Shown here one piece after another: positions 37,581 to 46,923 of a stretch of DNA of 64,000 nt (position 1 is its first letter; the number at the start of each line of letters is the position of its first letter). The notes below the pieces were generated by a model. It had not been told where the DNA came from. It saw only the letters and a program-made list of their open reading frames with translations, and made no database searches. Position numbers and translations under genes: made by a program. This DNA is from Telmatospirillum siberiense (GTDB taxonomy: Bacteria; Pseudomonadota; Alphaproteobacteria; Rhodospirillales; Magnetospirillaceae), in assembly GCF_002845745.1 (NCBI RefSeq), contig NZ_PIUM01000021.1, positions 1 to 64,000 of the forward strand, in the 5' to 3' direction.

Positions 37581-38170
37581 TGACCAATCTCGTCTCTTCG
37601 GCCGATCTTGATCTTCTGTTCAGGCGCGCGAGAACTCATAACAAATGGATGGATAAGCCGGTCGGTCCCGATCTGCTGAGGGCCGTCTACGATCTGGCTC
37701 GCATGGGTCCGACCGCCGCCAACGCCCAGCCGGCGCGTTTCGTCTTCGTGACCTCTCCGGCGGGTAAGGAAAAACTGAAGCCGGCTTTGGCCGCCGGCAA
37801 TCTCGAGAAGACCATGTCGGCACCGGTCACGGTGATCGTCGGCCAGGATTTGGCCTTCTATGAAAATCTGCCGCGGACCTTCCCGCATGTGGATGCCAAG
37901 GCGTGGTTCGTCGGAAATGACGCCATGATCGAATCGACCGCATTCCGCAACAGCAGCCTGTCCGGCGCCTATCTGATCCTGGCGGCGCGCTCTCTCGGCC
38001 TCGACGCCGGACCGATGAGCGGCTTCGACAACGCCAAGGTCGATCAGGCGTTTTTCGCCGGAACCCAAATCCGCTCCAATTTCCTGGTCAATCTGGGCTA
38101 CGGCGACGATACCGCCATGATGCCCCGCCTGCCGCGCCTCGAATTCGACGAAGCCTGCCGGATCGCTTGA
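37580..38170 (+). CDS. RutE/HadB-type nitroreductase (malonic semialdehyde reductase)
   Basis: A 196-residue FMN-dependent nitroreductase-fold enzyme. The segments [32 protein letters not shown] and [17 protein letters not shown] match the RutE family that reduces malonic semialdehyde to 3-hydroxypropionate in pyrimidine catabolism. No other rut gene is here, so that role is uncertain. ATG 37580 shares a base with the preceding stop, implying translational coupling with the glucosaminidase, an odd pairing. Confidence 0.85.
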   Translation: MTNLVSSADLDLLFRRARTHNKWMDKPVGPDLLRAVYDLARMGPTAANAQPARFVFVTSPAGKEKLKPALAAGNLEKTMSAPVTVIVGQDLAFYENLPRTFPHVDAKAWFVGNDAMIESTAFRNSSLSGAYLILAARSLGLDAGPMSGFDNAKVDQAFFAGTQIRSNFLVNLGYGDDTAMMPRLPRLEFDEACRIA

Positions 38171-38193
38171 ACGGCTTTGAAATGACTCCGGCA

Positions 38194-38216
38194 AGCGTGG
38201 GCGTGAAGCCCGCGCT
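38194..38216. terminator. Bidirectional hairpin between rutE-like and vanX-like genes
   Basis: AGCGTGGGC-GTGAA-GCCCGCGCT: nine pairs including one G-T, in the 52-bp gap between convergent genes. No long T-run on either side. Confidence 0.45.
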
Positions 38217-38222
38217 CGGCCC

Positions 38223-38780
38223 CTATCCCAACATCGGTCGAGGCAGGATGCTGTCGCTCAGCAGCGGGAAACGGCCATGGGCGTTGAAAAGCTGGTAGTG
38301 CCACCATTCGCTGGCGTAGAACGCCCATCCCGCCGTCGTCATGATTCCCTGCAGCAGAAAGCGATTTTTCTGCGCTTCCGTCGAAATCGTCTGGTTGCCG
38401 TGATGCGACAAGGGCGTGAAGGCGTCGAAGCCGGTTCCCATGTCGAGGGCTTGGCCGTTGCCGTCGATCAGCGTCAAATCGACGGCGACACCCCGCGAAT
38501 GGGTCGATCCGCTCTTGGGATCGGCGAGGAATTCCGGATCCGGCGTGTGGTTCCACAAAAGCCGTTGAGCCTCCTGCGGACGGAAAGCGTCGAAGATGCG
38601 CAGGCGCAGGCCCAGCGCGGCCGCCAGGGAAATGGCGCGGCTGAGATGTGCCGCCGCTTCGCCGTGCAGCCAGCAGTCGGCCCGGGCATAGACGGGCTGA
38701 CCGGTGAAATTGTCCGCCGTCGCATAGGCGAGCGCCACGTCGACGTCGAAGGCGGGGGGAAGGATGGCGACCAGACTCAT
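38223..38780 (-). CDS. D-alanyl-D-alanine dipeptidase (VanX/DdpX type)
   Basis: A 185-residue zinc dipeptidase. The ligands and catalytic groups are visible: DAFRP, S-x-H-x6-D in GSTHSRGVAVDLTL, and E-x2-H in SEWWHYQ. Such enzymes hydrolyse D-Ala-D-Ala; in Gram-negative bacteria without van genes they usually serve peptidoglycan recycling. The frame is open upstream to 38975, but the start at MSLVAILPP (38780) fits the family. No signal peptide, so it is probably cytoplasmic. Confidence 0.88.
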   Translation of the reverse strand: MSLVAILPPAFDVDVALAYATADNFTGQPVYARADCWLHGEAAAHLSRAISLAAALGLRLRIFDAFRPQEAQRLLWNHTPDPEFLADPKSGSTHSRGVAVDLTLIDGNGQALDMGTGFDAFTPLSHHGNQTISTEAQKNRFLLQGIMTTAGWAFYASEWWHYQLFNAHGRFPLLSDSILPRPMLG

Positions 38781-38860
38781 ATACGGACAACCTATGCAGA
38801 AGGCGAAGGACGCGGCAGTATAGCCGCCACTTCGTGGGTTTCCGCGGGATTTTCCGGATT

Positions 38861-39547
38861 TTGACCATACTCGCTTTCGATTGTAGTACGCAAAGTTGCT
38901 CGGCGGCCGTCCTTCGCAATCAGGACGTTCTGGCCTGTCGTTCGCGGGCCATGACGCGCGGCCAATCCGAGGCATTGATGCCGATGATCGCGGCGGTGCT
39001 GGATGAGGCCGGGCTGGGCTGGCCCGAAATCTCGCTCATCGGCGTGACCGTCGGGCCCGGCACTTTCACCGGCATTCGCATCGGCCTGGCGGCGGCGCGG
39101 GGTCTCGCCCTGGCCGCCCACCTTCCTATCGCCGGGATCGGTACCTGCGAGGCGCTTGCCCATGGGGTCGCCGCCGAAGAGCGCCGGGGGCGCACCCTGC
39201 TGGTGGTGGTGGACAGCAAAAGAGCGGATCTTTTCGTGCAGGCCTTCGATGAGCGGCTCGTGCCCCTGGGACCGCCGGCCGGAATGGCCCCGGTCAAGGC
39301 TCTCGACCTGGCTCCCGGTCCCCTGTTGCTGGCCGGTGACGCGGCGGAACGTCTGGTCGCGCTGAGGCCCGACGCCGTGCTGTCGTCGGCACCGGTCCAT
39401 CCCGACGCGAGGATCGTCGCCCGGCTCGCGGCCGTCCGCCATGCCGCGGGCACCGCCTTGCCGGCCGAGCCGATCTATTTGCGACCGCCGGACGTCACCC
39501 TGCCCGCGCGTCGGGAACCTGGCCAAAGCGAGCCTGTCTGCCGATGA
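38861..39547 (+). CDS. tsaB: tRNA threonylcarbamoyladenosine biosynthesis protein TsaB
   Basis: About 228 residues of the ASKHA-fold subunit that partners TsaD (and TsaE) in making t6A37 on ANN-decoding tRNAs. The opening TILAFDCSTQSCSAAVL and the segment GVTVGPGTFTGIRIGLAAARGLA are diagnostic. The start is uncertain: TTG 38861 gives the family-like MTILAFD; GTG 38834 would add nine residues. It overlaps rimI by four bases, the usual partner in this order. Confidence 0.92.
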   Translation: MTILAFDCSTQSCSAAVLRNQDVLACRSRAMTRGQSEALMPMIAAVLDEAGLGWPEISLIGVTVGPGTFTGIRIGLAAARGLALAAHLPIAGIGTCEALAHGVAAEERRGRTLLVVVDSKRADLFVQAFDERLVPLGPPAGMAPVKALDLAPGPLLLAGDAAERLVALRPDAVLSSAPVHPDARIVARLAAVRHAAGTALPAEPIYLRPPDVTLPARREPGQSEPVCR

Positions 39548-39999
39548 TGAGCGTCGATTTTCTGCCGATCGAGGCGGCGCACGCCGCCTTGCTGGCCGGC
39601 ATGCATCGGATCTGCTTCACCGAACCCTGGGACGAAAAGGCCATGCGGGAGCTTCTCGCCATGCCCGGAACCTATGGCTTTCTGGCGGCCGAGGCGGGAA
39701 AACTTCCACGGGGATTCATCATGTGCAGGACGGCCGGCGACGAGGCCGAGGTCTTGACCCTCATGGTGCTGCCGACCCATCGCCGGAAAGGGCTGGCGCA
39801 AGGTCTGCTCGACCATGGGATGACCGAGGCGGCGGCAGGCGGCGCGGCCGTCATATTTTTGGAAGTGGCCGCGGATAATGAGGCGGGGCGGGCTCTTTAT
39901 TCAGCGATGGGGTTCGAACAAGTCGGTTGCCGCCCTCATTACTATGGGAATGTCATCGACGCATTGGTGATGCGGCGTCCTCTGGCGACCATCGCATAG
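39544..39999 (+). CDS. rimI: Ribosomal protein S18 alanine N-acetyltransferase RimI
   Basis: A 151-residue GNAT acetyltransferase modifying the N-terminal alanine of S18 (and possibly other proteins). The acetyl-CoA loop is PTHRRKGLAQGLLDHGM, and the C-terminal part has LEVAADNEAGRALYSAMGF and the family YYGNVIDALVM. Starts in an ATGATG overlapping the tsaB stop, so co-translated with it. Length is normal. Confidence 0.93.
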   Translation: MMSVDFLPIEAAHAALLAGMHRICFTEPWDEKAMRELLAMPGTYGFLAAEAGKLPRGFIMCRTAGDEAEVLTLMVLPTHRRKGLAQGLLDHGMTEAAAGGAAVIFLEVAADNEAGRALYSAMGFEQVGCRPHYYGNVIDALVMRRPLATIA

Positions 40000-40004
40000 A
40001 TCAA

Positions 40005-40253
40005 TCAGCTCTTCTGAATATACAATTTATGGATGCCATCGACAGGTTCGCCCGGTTCCGGTTCCAGAGATAAAACGAGATGCCCCAGTTCTCGTACGGA
40101 GCGGGGGACATTACGAATGGGTTCCCCTCCCCGCAAACGGACCTCCAGTCTGTCTCCCGACTGCATTTTTTCAATCACCAACTTGGTCTTGACGAAGGTC
40201 ATTGGACATAGCTCGTTGATGATGTCCAGGTAGTAGTTAACGATCTCAGTCAC
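40005..40253 (-). CDS. TusA-like sulfur-carrier protein
   Basis: An 82-residue protein of the TusA/SirA fold. Cys16 in NELCPMTFVKTKLVIEKM corresponds to the sulfur-carrying cysteine; the usual CPxP is CPMT here. Possible roles are sulfur relay for tRNA thiolation or cofactors. It is convergent with rimI and divergent from mucR. The family call is good; the partner is unknown. Confidence 0.85.
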   Translation of the reverse strand: MTEIVNYYLDIINELCPMTFVKTKLVIEKMQSGDRLEVRLRGGEPIRNVPRSVRELGHLVLSLEPEPGEPVDGIHKLYIQKS

Positions 40254-40291
40254 GGGATATTCCGAAGTTTTGTCTGGGTAACATTGTATAT

Positions 40292-40320
40292 TGCCATGGC
40301 TTCTAAAACAAACTATATAA
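40292..40320 (+). promoter_or_regulatory. Sigma70-type promoter of mucR
   Basis: TTGCCA at 40292-40297, a 17-base spacer and TATATA at 40315-40320, about 35 bp upstream of the mucR start, in an A/T-rich patch of the kind MucR itself binds. Autoregulation is therefore possible. Confidence 0.6.
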
Positions 40321-40355
40321 GCTGCCAGCTTTTGTAATTAGAAGGCCGCCTTACA

Positions 40356-40778
40356 ATGTCTGATCAATCCAACCAAAACGAACTGCTGGCTCTTACCACG
40401 CAGATCGTGGCGGCCCATGTGGCCAATAACACCGTGGCCGTGACTGATTTGCCTCAGCTCATTCACGAAGTATTCCGTACGCTGTCGTCAGTGGGCACCG
40501 TTCCGGTTGCTCTTGAGCGTCCGCAACCTGCGGTTCCGGTGAAGAAGTCGGTGACGCCCGACTACATTATTTGTCTGGAAGATGGCAAGAAGCTCAAGAT
40601 GCTGAAGCGTCATCTGAAGACAGCCTACAATATGTCGCCCGAAGAATACCGCGATCGCTGGGGACTGGCCGCCGACTATCCGATGGTCGCGCCCAATTAC
40701 GCCCAGCATCGCAGTTCCCTGGCCAAGAAGATCGGTCTGGGGACCAAGCCGCGCAAGCGTCGCCGCGCTGCTCAGTAA
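40356..40778 (+). CDS. mucR: MucR/Ros family transcriptional regulator
   Basis: A 140-residue regulator of the Ros/MucR family, which controls exopolysaccharide, motility and cell-cycle genes and acts as an H-NS-like silencer in some alphaproteobacteria. The N-terminal oligomerisation part is about 1-45. The finger region IICLEDGKKLKMLKRHLKTAYN (here split: IICLEDGKKLK, MLKRHLKTAYN) keeps Cys73 and His86 but has Asp76 and no second histidine. Zinc binding is probably lost, as in several zinc-less homologues. A strong terminator follows. Confidence 0.93.
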   Translation: MSDQSNQNELLALTTQIVAAHVANNTVAVTDLPQLIHEVFRTLSSVGTVPVALERPQPAVPVKKSVTPDYIICLEDGKKLKMLKRHLKTAYNMSPEEYRDRWGLAADYPMVAPNYAQHRSSLAKKIGLGTKPRKRRRAAQ

Positions 40779-40793
40779 GCGTTGAATCCGAAC

Positions 40794-40840
40794 CGGAGCC
40801 GCCGAGAGACCCCCTCACGGCGGCTCCGCGTTTGTCGTTG
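40794..40840 (+). terminator. Terminator of mucR
   Basis: A perfect 11-bp stem CGGAGCCGCCG / CGGCGGCTCCG (40794-40804 with 40818-40828), 13-base loop, followed by a T-rich stretch CGTTTGTCGTTG. Confidence 0.7.
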
Positions 40841-40873
40841 CAAATTCTTTGATATATCGGTTACAACCCGGTC

Positions 40874-41305
40874 ATGATCTCGCGAATCGAACAGCGATGC
40901 ATCGAGAGAGGGATGAAAATGACCGAGCAGCGTCGGGTGATTGCCCGTGTGCTGTCCGATGCGGTCGATCATCCTGATGTCGAAGAAGTCTACCGACGGG
41001 CAACGGCGATCGATCCGAACATCAGCATTGCGACCGTCTATCGGACGGTCCGCCTGTTCGAGGAGGCCAATATCCTCGAGCGTCATGATTTCGGTGATGG
41101 ACGGGCCCGTTACGAAGAGGCACCCGAGGCGCATCACGATCATCTGATCGATGTGCAAAGCGGTCGCGTCATCGAGTTTCAGAATCCCGAAATCGAGGCT
41201 TTACAGCGCGAAATCGCACGCCGGTTCGGCTATCGGTTGGTCGGGCATCGGCTCGAACTCTATGCCGTGCCGTTGACGGCCGGCGAGGACGGCGAGACTC
41301 AATGA
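40874..41305 (+). CDS. fur: Fur family metalloregulator
   Basis: A 143-residue Fur-type repressor: HTH region GMKMTEQRRVIARVLSDA and PNISIATVYRTVRLFEEANI, metal-site histidines in PEAHHDHLID, and C-terminal dimer part. The lack of the Irr-type HHH motif favours Fur (or the manganese-responding Mur of alphaproteobacteria) over Irr. It precedes olsB, the usual order in this lineage. The metal specificity cannot be read from sequence. Confidence 0.88.
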   Translation: MISRIEQRCIERGMKMTEQRRVIARVLSDAVDHPDVEEVYRRATAIDPNISIATVYRTVRLFEEANILERHDFGDGRARYEEAPEAHHDHLIDVQSGRVIEFQNPEIEALQREIARRFGYRLVGHRLELYAVPLTAGEDGETQ

Positions 41306-41348
41306 TTCCGGCCGGCGGTCATCGGCGCCGAATGTCGAACGAGGGATA

Positions 41349-42152
41349 ATGATAGCCGAGGTGTCCGACGTGGGTGAAGCGGGAGCGGCTAGCCTCGAGG
41401 TGCGTCTGGCCTCGTCTTCCGACGAAGTCGAAGCGGCGCAGCGTTTGCGCTATCGCGTCTTTTACGACGAGATGGGGGCGCTGCCGACGCCCGAGATGGC
41501 TGCCCAGGGGCGCGACTTTGACGAGTTCGACCTCGTTTGCGACCATCTCCTGGTGATCGACCGCAAGAGGGGGGCCGGTGCCGAGGGCGTGGTCGGCACC
41601 TACCGCCTGCAACGGCGCGACACACCGAAATTCCAGCGATTCTATACCGCCAGCGAATACGACATCAGCAAGATCGCGGCCTTCCCCGGACATGTCCTGG
41701 AGCTTGGGCGCTCCTGCGTCGATCCGGCTTACCGGACCCGCATGACCATGCAATGCCTGTGGCGGGGCATCGCCGGATATGTCTTTTCCCACAACATCGA
41801 TCTGATGTTCGGTTGCGCCAGTCTCCACGGGACCGATCCGCAGGCGCTGGCCGTGCCGCTCAGTTTCCTCTATCACAATCATCTGGCTCCCGAATCGATC
41901 CGGCCGCGTGCCTTGCCGGGACTGTTCGCCGAGATGAATTTGCTGCCGGCCGACTCGCTCAGCGCGCGCCGCGCGGTGGTCGAGCTGCCCCCCCTGATCA
42001 AGGGTTATCTTCGGTTGGGAGGATTCGTCGGTGACGGGGCGGTGATCGACCGCCAGTTCAACACCACGGATGTCTGCGTGATCGTCAAGACGGATCTGAT
42101 CACCGACAAATATTTCCGTCATTACGACCGTACCGCCACGCGCAATCTATGA
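41349..42152 (+). CDS. olsB: L-ornithine N-alpha-acyltransferase OlsB
   Basis: A 267-residue GNAT-fold acyltransferase that transfers 3-hydroxyacyl groups from acyl carrier protein to ornithine, giving lyso-ornithine lipid. The segments EAAQRLRYRVFYDEMGA, VVGTYRLQR, LELGRSCVDPAYRT and GYLRLGGFVGDGAVIDRQFN are characteristic. GAGGGA precedes the ATG. It is followed by olsA in the same unit, so the phosphorus-free ornithine lipid pathway is complete here. Confidence 0.92.
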   Translation: MIAEVSDVGEAGAASLEVRLASSSDEVEAAQRLRYRVFYDEMGALPTPEMAAQGRDFDEFDLVCDHLLVIDRKRGAGAEGVVGTYRLQRRDTPKFQRFYTASEYDISKIAAFPGHVLELGRSCVDPAYRTRMTMQCLWRGIAGYVFSHNIDLMFGCASLHGTDPQALAVPLSFLYHNHLAPESIRPRALPGLFAEMNLLPADSLSARRAVVELPPLIKGYLRLGGFVGDGAVIDRQFNTTDVCVIVKTDLITDKYFRHYDRTATRNL

Positions 42153-42189
42153 TTTCGTCGCGCACGGTTGCCGGGTCCGGGGGCACGCC

Positions 42190-43071
42190 ATGACGGACCG
42201 GCCATCAACGGAAACGGAGGCCGACGGCCTCAGTCAGACCAAGGCCATGCACAGGCCCGTCACCGCCGTCCTGCGGTTGTGCGCGTTTGTACTCTGGATG
42301 CTGGCTCTCGTGCCGGCCGTCGCTCTTTTGGGGGCGAGCGGTCTGGTCGGGCCCTGCCGGAGCGTCGCCCTGTTTTTTTGGCGCGGCGCCGTCCACATCC
42401 TCGGCATTCGCCTGATCGTCCGGGGAACGCCTTGCCCGGATCGGCCTTTGCTGTTCGTCGCCAATCATGCCTCCTACCTCGATATCGCGGTGATCGGCGC
42501 CCTGGTGCCGGCCGCTTTCGTCGCCAAGCAGGAGGTGGGCCAGTGGCCAGGCATCGGTTTTCTGGCGAAATTGGGCCGAACGGTCTTCATCGAGCGGCGG
42601 GCGCGGCGCAGCAAGGTCCAGAAGGATCTGATGATCGGCCGTCTGTTGGAATTGGGCGAATCGCTGGTTTTGTTTCCCGAAGGCACCAGCAACGACGGAA
42701 ACCGGGTCCTGCCGTTCAAGAGCGCCCTGCTCTCGGTGGCGGAGGCCCGCCTGCCGGATGGCCGGCCGCTTCCCGTGCAGCCCCTTTCGCTCGCCTATAC
42801 GCATCTCGGCGGCTTGCCGATGGGGCGGGGTTGGCGGCCTTACTACGCTTGGTACGGTGACATGGAACTGGCGCCCCACTTATGGACGATGCTGGGCCTG
42901 GGCCGCGTGACGGTCGAGGTCGATTTTTATCCGGCGGTGACACTCGACCAGTTCGGCTCCAGGAAGGCGCTGGCCGATCACTGCCACGACGTCATAAGAC
43001 GGGGGGTCGTCGATGCTCTTGCCGGTCGCGGCGGCCAGGCTCCGCTGACGGGCTCCGTTACGGTTGGGTAA
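42190..43071 (+). CDS. olsA: Lyso-ornithine lipid O-acyltransferase OlsA (PlsC family)
   Basis: A 293-residue membrane-associated acyltransferase: a hydrophobic N-terminal segment (about 20-45), motif I NHASYLD near residue 93, motif III VLFPEGTSNDGNRVLPFK. Downstream of olsB by 37 bp, so OlsA (acylating the hydroxyl of lyso-ornithine lipid) is more likely than a housekeeping PlsC. Acyltransferases of this family can also make phosphatidic acid. Confidence 0.88.
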   Translation: MTDRPSTETEADGLSQTKAMHRPVTAVLRLCAFVLWMLALVPAVALLGASGLVGPCRSVALFFWRGAVHILGIRLIVRGTPCPDRPLLFVANHASYLDIAVIGALVPAAFVAKQEVGQWPGIGFLAKLGRTVFIERRARRSKVQKDLMIGRLLELGESLVLFPEGTSNDGNRVLPFKSALLSVAEARLPDGRPLPVQPLSLAYTHLGGLPMGRGWRPYYAWYGDMELAPHLWTMLGLGRVTVEVDFYPAVTLDQFGSRKALADHCHDVIRRGVVDALAGRGGQAPLTGSVTVG

Positions 43072-43152
43072 CTTGACTTCCCCCCAGCCGATGTTAGTTA
43101 TCAACAGGTGGGGGGCTTGTCTCTCCCTTCTCCATACTTGAGTATTTGATCT

Positions 43153-44496
43153 TTGGCGAAGAAACTTTTCATCAGAACCTATGGCTGCCAGATGAATGTT
43201 TATGATTCCGCCCGGATGGCGGACGTTCTGGCGCCTTTGGGCTATGGGGCCACCGAACGGGTCGAGGAGGCCGATATGGTCATCCTCAATACCTGTCACA
43301 TCCGTGAGCACGCCGAAGACAAAGTCTTCTCGGAGCTGGGACGTCTGCGCCTGCTGAAGGAGGACCGGTCCGGCCGGGGCGGGCTGATCATCGCCGTCGC
43401 CGGCTGCGTCGCCCAGGCCGAGGGCGAGGAGATTCTGACCCGCGCGCCTTACGTCGATATCGTTCTCGGCCCGCAGACCTATCATCGGCTGCCCGAAATG
43501 GTCGCCCAGGCCAGCCGTGCCGGGAGCCGGGTTCTGGAAACCGATTTTCCCGCCGAGCCGAAGTTCGATCATCTGCCGGCGCCGTCGGCGCAGGGACCGG
43601 CGGCCTTCCTGTCGGTGCAGGAGGGATGCGACAAATTCTGCAGTTTCTGCGTCGTGCCCTACACCCGTGGCGCCGAATATTCCCGTTCGGTTTCGGCCGT
43701 ACTGGCCGAAGCCAAGGGTCTGGCCGATCAGGGCGTGCGCGAGATCACCCTTTTGGGACAGAACGTCAACGGCTATCACGGCGAGGGGCCCGGCGGCGAA
43801 GGTTGGGGATTGGGCCGTCTGATCGGCGCTCTCGCCGAGGTGCCGGGGATCGAGCGGATCCGTTACACCACATCGCATCCGCGCGACATGAGCGACGATC
43901 TGATCGCCGCCCATCGCGACATTCCTCAATTGATGCCGTTCCTGCATCTGCCCGTGCAGTCGGGTTCGGATCGCGTCCTGGCCCGGATGAACCGGCAGCA
44001 TACCGCCGACGATTACCGTCGCCTGATCGGTCGCCTGCGCGACGCGCAGCCGGATATCGCCTTGTCGTCCGATTTCATCGTCGGCTTTCCGGGCGAAAGC
44101 GACGCCGATTTTGCCGCGACGCTGGCGTTGATCAGCGATATCGGTTTCGCCCAGGCCTATTCCTTCAAATACAGTCCACGGCCGGGAACGCCGGCGGCGG
44201 CGATGGACGATCAGGTCGACGAAACCCGCAAGGAGGAGCGTCTGGCCGCCGTCCAGGACTTGATCGGACGCCAGGCCGTCGCTTTCAACCAGGCTTGCGT
44301 CGGACGGAGTTTCGACGTGCTTCTCGACCGCCCGGGCCGCCATCCCGGCCAGCTCATCGGCCGCAGCCCTTACATGCAATCGGTCTTTGTCACCGCTCCG
44401 GAGACCATGTTGAACACGGTCCAGCGCCTGCAAGTGATCGGCGCGCATCCCAATTCCCTGGCGGCAACCCTTTTGGAGCGTCGAGCCTGCGCGTGA
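43153..44496 (+). CDS. miaB: tRNA-2-methylthio-N6-dimethylallyladenosine synthase MiaB
   Basis: A 447-residue radical-SAM methylthiotransferase for A37 of tRNAs. N-terminal domain cysteines in [15 protein letters not shown] and AGCVAQ hold one cluster; the radical-SAM triad is [10 protein letters not shown]; a TRAM domain ends the protein. The start is TTG 43153 with the canonical [14 protein letters not shown]; no ATG is nearby. The phoH GTG overlaps its stop by four bases (GTGA). Confidence 0.97.
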   Translation: MAKKLFIRTYGCQMNVYDSARMADVLAPLGYGATERVEEADMVILNTCHIREHAEDKVFSELGRLRLLKEDRSGRGGLIIAVAGCVAQAEGEEILTRAPYVDIVLGPQTYHRLPEMVAQASRAGSRVLETDFPAEPKFDHLPAPSAQGPAAFLSVQEGCDKFCSFCVVPYTRGAEYSRSVSAVLAEAKGLADQGVREITLLGQNVNGYHGEGPGGEGWGLGRLIGALAEVPGIERIRYTTSHPRDMSDDLIAAHRDIPQLMPFLHLPVQSGSDRVLARMNRQHTADDYRRLIGRLRDAQPDIALSSDFIVGFPGESDADFAATLALISDIGFAQAYSFKYSPRPGTPAAAMDDQVDETRKEERLAAVQDLIGRQAVAFNQACVGRSFDVLLDRPGRHPGQLIGRSPYMQSVFVTAPETMLNTVQRLQVIGAHPNSLAATLLERRACA

Positions 44497-45479
44497 CCGA
44501 TTCTTTGTCCGATAACGCCCGAATCATCCGGGAATTCGACGACAATGCCTTGTTGCAGATGTTGTTCGGTCCCACCAACGCTCATCTCGAACGGATCGAG
44601 CGGCAACTCGGCGTCCGCGTGACCTCCCGTGGCAATACGGTGGCCATCGACGGTCCGGCCGGCCGGGTCGAAGAGGCCCTGACCGTTCTCGATGAGCTTT
44701 ATCGCAGATTGAGGGATGGCCAGCCAGTGGGGCCGGCCGACATCGATGCCGCGCTGCGCATGGTCGCGCAAGGGCTGCCCGGCGGCGATCGGCCCGTCTA
44801 TATCACGCGCAAGCGCCACATCGCGGCGCGCTCTCCCGTCCAGGCGGATTACATGCGCGCCATGGACGAGCGGGAACTGGTGTTCGGCCTGGGGCCGGCC
44901 GGTACCGGCAAGACTTATCTGGCGGTCGCCAAGGCCGTTTCCATGATGGTCAAGGGCGAGGTCGACCGCATCATCCTGTCGCGCCCCGCCGTCGAGGCCG
45001 GTGAGCGCCTCGGTTTTCTGCCGGGCGACATGCGCGACAAGGTTGATCCCTATCTGCGTCCGCTCTACGACGCCCTGCATGACATGCTGCCGGGCGATCA
45101 GGTGGCGAAAAGGCTGGCCGCCGGCGACATCGAGGTGGCGCCGCTGGCTTTCATGCGCGGCCGCACCCTGGCCAGTTCCTTCGTCATTCTCGACGAGGCG
45201 CAAAATACCACGCCGGTGCAAATGAAGATGTTCCTGACCCGTTTGGGCGAGCATTCGCGCATGGTGGTCACGGGTGATCTGTCGCAGATCGATCTGCCTG
45301 CCGGTTCGCGCTCGGGGCTCAAGGATGCCCTGGATATTCTGGAGGGGGTGCCTTCGATCGGCGTCGTCCGGTTCACCGACCGCGATGTGGTTCGGCACGG
45401 CCTGGTCGCCGAGATCGTCCGCGCTTATGACAATCATGATCGCCACCGCGAGGGGCGAAACGGAGGAGGGGCATCGTGA
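44493..45479 (+). CDS. PhoH-like ATPase
   Basis: A 328-residue P-loop protein: N-terminal part with a KH-like fold (about 1-110), Walker [14 protein letters not shown] near 134, [16 protein letters not shown], Walker [19 protein letters not shown]. It is the PhoH/YbeZ type that works with YbeY in RNA metabolism. The longer open frame from 43626 is a shadow of miaB and was rejected. It overlaps ybeY by four bases. Confidence 0.95.
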   Translation: MTDSLSDNARIIREFDDNALLQMLFGPTNAHLERIERQLGVRVTSRGNTVAIDGPAGRVEEALTVLDELYRRLRDGQPVGPADIDAALRMVAQGLPGGDRPVYITRKRHIAARSPVQADYMRAMDERELVFGLGPAGTGKTYLAVAKAVSMMVKGEVDRIILSRPAVEAGERLGFLPGDMRDKVDPYLRPLYDALHDMLPGDQVAKRLAAGDIEVAPLAFMRGRTLASSFVILDEAQNTTPVQMKMFLTRLGEHSRMVVTGDLSQIDLPAGSRSGLKDALDILEGVPSIGVVRFTDRDVVRHGLVAEIVRAYDNHDRHREGRNGGGAS

Positions 45480-46021
45480 GCGAGGCCGAGATCGATCTGG
45501 CCATGCCCTGCGAGCACTGGAGCGAGGCCCTTGCGGACGTCGAGGGCCTGTGCCGGCGCGTCGTCCTGGCGGCCCTGGACGGCAGCGGTGAGGTTCTGTC
45601 CCGCGGCACGCCCGAGCAGGTCGAGGTCAGTCTGGTCCTGGCCGACGATGCCATGGTCCAGGAGTTGAACCGGCAATATCGCGGGCAGGACAAGCCGACC
45701 AACGTGCTGTCCTTCGCCGCGCTGGACGGCGATGATGAAATAGCGGTGCCGGACGGCCCCCTGATGCTGGGGGACGTGGTGCTGGCCTTCGAGACGACGA
45801 CGCGCGAGGCGCTGGCCGAGGGCAAGCCGCTGGCCGATCATTTATCGCATCTGTTGGTACATGGGATTTTGCATCTGCTGGGCTACGACCATCTGGAGGA
45901 GGCCGAGGCCGAGGAAATGGAGGGTCGGGAAAGGGTCATATTGGCCGGTCTCGGCATTGCCGATCCTTACGCCCTGCCGCCAGGTTCCGAAGCGGGAGAG
46001 GAGCGGATTGAACGGACATGA
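45476..46021 (+). CDS. ybeY: Endoribonuclease YbeY
   Basis: A 181-residue UPF0054 metalloprotein for 16S rRNA 3'-end maturation and ribosome quality control. Zinc motif H-x3-H-x5-H-x3-H-type HLLVHGILHLLGYDHLEE and YRGQDKPTNVLSF are canonical. GTG start overlapping phoH and ATG overlap with the next gene indicate translational coupling along the cluster. Confidence 0.96.
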   Translation: MSEAEIDLAMPCEHWSEALADVEGLCRRVVLAALDGSGEVLSRGTPEQVEVSLVLADDAMVQELNRQYRGQDKPTNVLSFAALDGDDEIAVPDGPLMLGDVVLAFETTTREALAEGKPLADHLSHLLVHGILHLLGYDHLEEAEAEEMEGRERVILAGLGIADPYALPPGSEAGEERIERT

Positions 46022-46923
46022 ACGACCCTTCTGGCAGTAGATCGCCCCGTGAAAACGGGGCCAACGACGAATCCCTGGTCCGATCGCTGCGCGCATGGCT
46101 GAAGAGCCTGCGCCGCGGCAAATCGGGCGAATCGGTCCGCGAAACCCTTGAGGAACTGTTCGAGGAGCGCGAAGAGGCGTCGATTCCCATCGACGAACAT
46201 GAGCGCCGACTGCTCGGCAATATCCTGCAACTGCGCGATGTCACCGCCTACAATGTGATGGTGCCCCGGGCCGATATCGTGGCGGTGGATACCCGGGTCA
46301 CCCTGCAAGGCCTGATCGAGGTGATCAACACCCACGGGCACTCCCGCTATCCGGTTTTTCGCGGCACGCTCGACGATGCCATCGGCCTGGTCCACATCAA
46401 GGACGTGCTGATGCTGGTGGCCTCCGGCAAGCCCTTCAGCCTCCAGCGGATCGTTCGGAAAGTGCTGTTCGTTTCGCCGTCGATCCGCCTGCTCGATCTT
46501 TTGCTGGAGATGCGCTTGAAGCGCACCCACATGGCCCTGGTTGTCGACGAATATGGCGGTATCGATGGCCTGATGACCATCGAGGACGTGGTCGAGCAGA
46601 TCGTCGGAGAAATCGAGGACGAGCACGACCACGATGTCGAGCCGGATTATATCGAGCGCCCCGACGGCGTGATCGAAGCCGATGCCCGTCTGCCGATCGA
46701 GGATTTGGAGGCGCGCGTCGGGCCGCTGCTCGACGACGAGGACCGCGAGGACGTCGATACCCTGGGCGGTCTGGTTTTCTTCCTGGCCGGACGGGTTCCG
46801 TCGCGCGGCGAGTTGATCAATCATCCCTCGGGACTGGAATTCGAAGTGGTCGACGCCGACCCCAGGCGGATCAAGCGTCTTAGGGTCCGCAATGTGCCGA
46901 AGCCGGAGGATCGCGCCGCTTGA
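46018..46923 (+). CDS. CorC/HlyC family CBS-domain protein
   Basis: A 301-residue cytoplasmic protein with two CBS domains (about 75-195: NVMVPRADIVAVD, HSRYPVFRGTLDDAIGLVHIKD, MALVVDEYGGIDGLMTIED) and a CorC_HlyC C-terminal domain. No membrane DUF21 domain is present, so it is the CorC/YbeX type. Usually linked with magnesium/cobalt efflux and recently with ribosome assembly; the position beside ybeY favours the latter. Confidence 0.92.
   Translation: MNDPSGSRSPRENGANDESLVRSLRAWLKSLRRGKSGESVRETLEELFEEREEASIPIDEHERRLLGNILQLRDVTAYNVMVPRADIVAVDTRVTLQGLIEVINTHGHSRYPVFRGTLDDAIGLVHIKDVLMLVASGKPFSLQRIVRKVLFVSPSIRLLDLLLEMRLKRTHMALVVDEYGGIDGLMTIEDVVEQIVGEIEDEHDHDVEPDYIERPDGVIEADARLPIEDLEARVGPLLDDEDREDVDTLGGLVFFLAGRVPSRGELINHPSGLEFEVVDADPRRIKRLRVRNVPKPEDRAA

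Noticed and set aside
43626-45479. 617-residue version of the PhoH gene
   Set aside because: The extra N-terminus is a shadow of miaB; GTG 44493 overlaps the miaB stop as usual.
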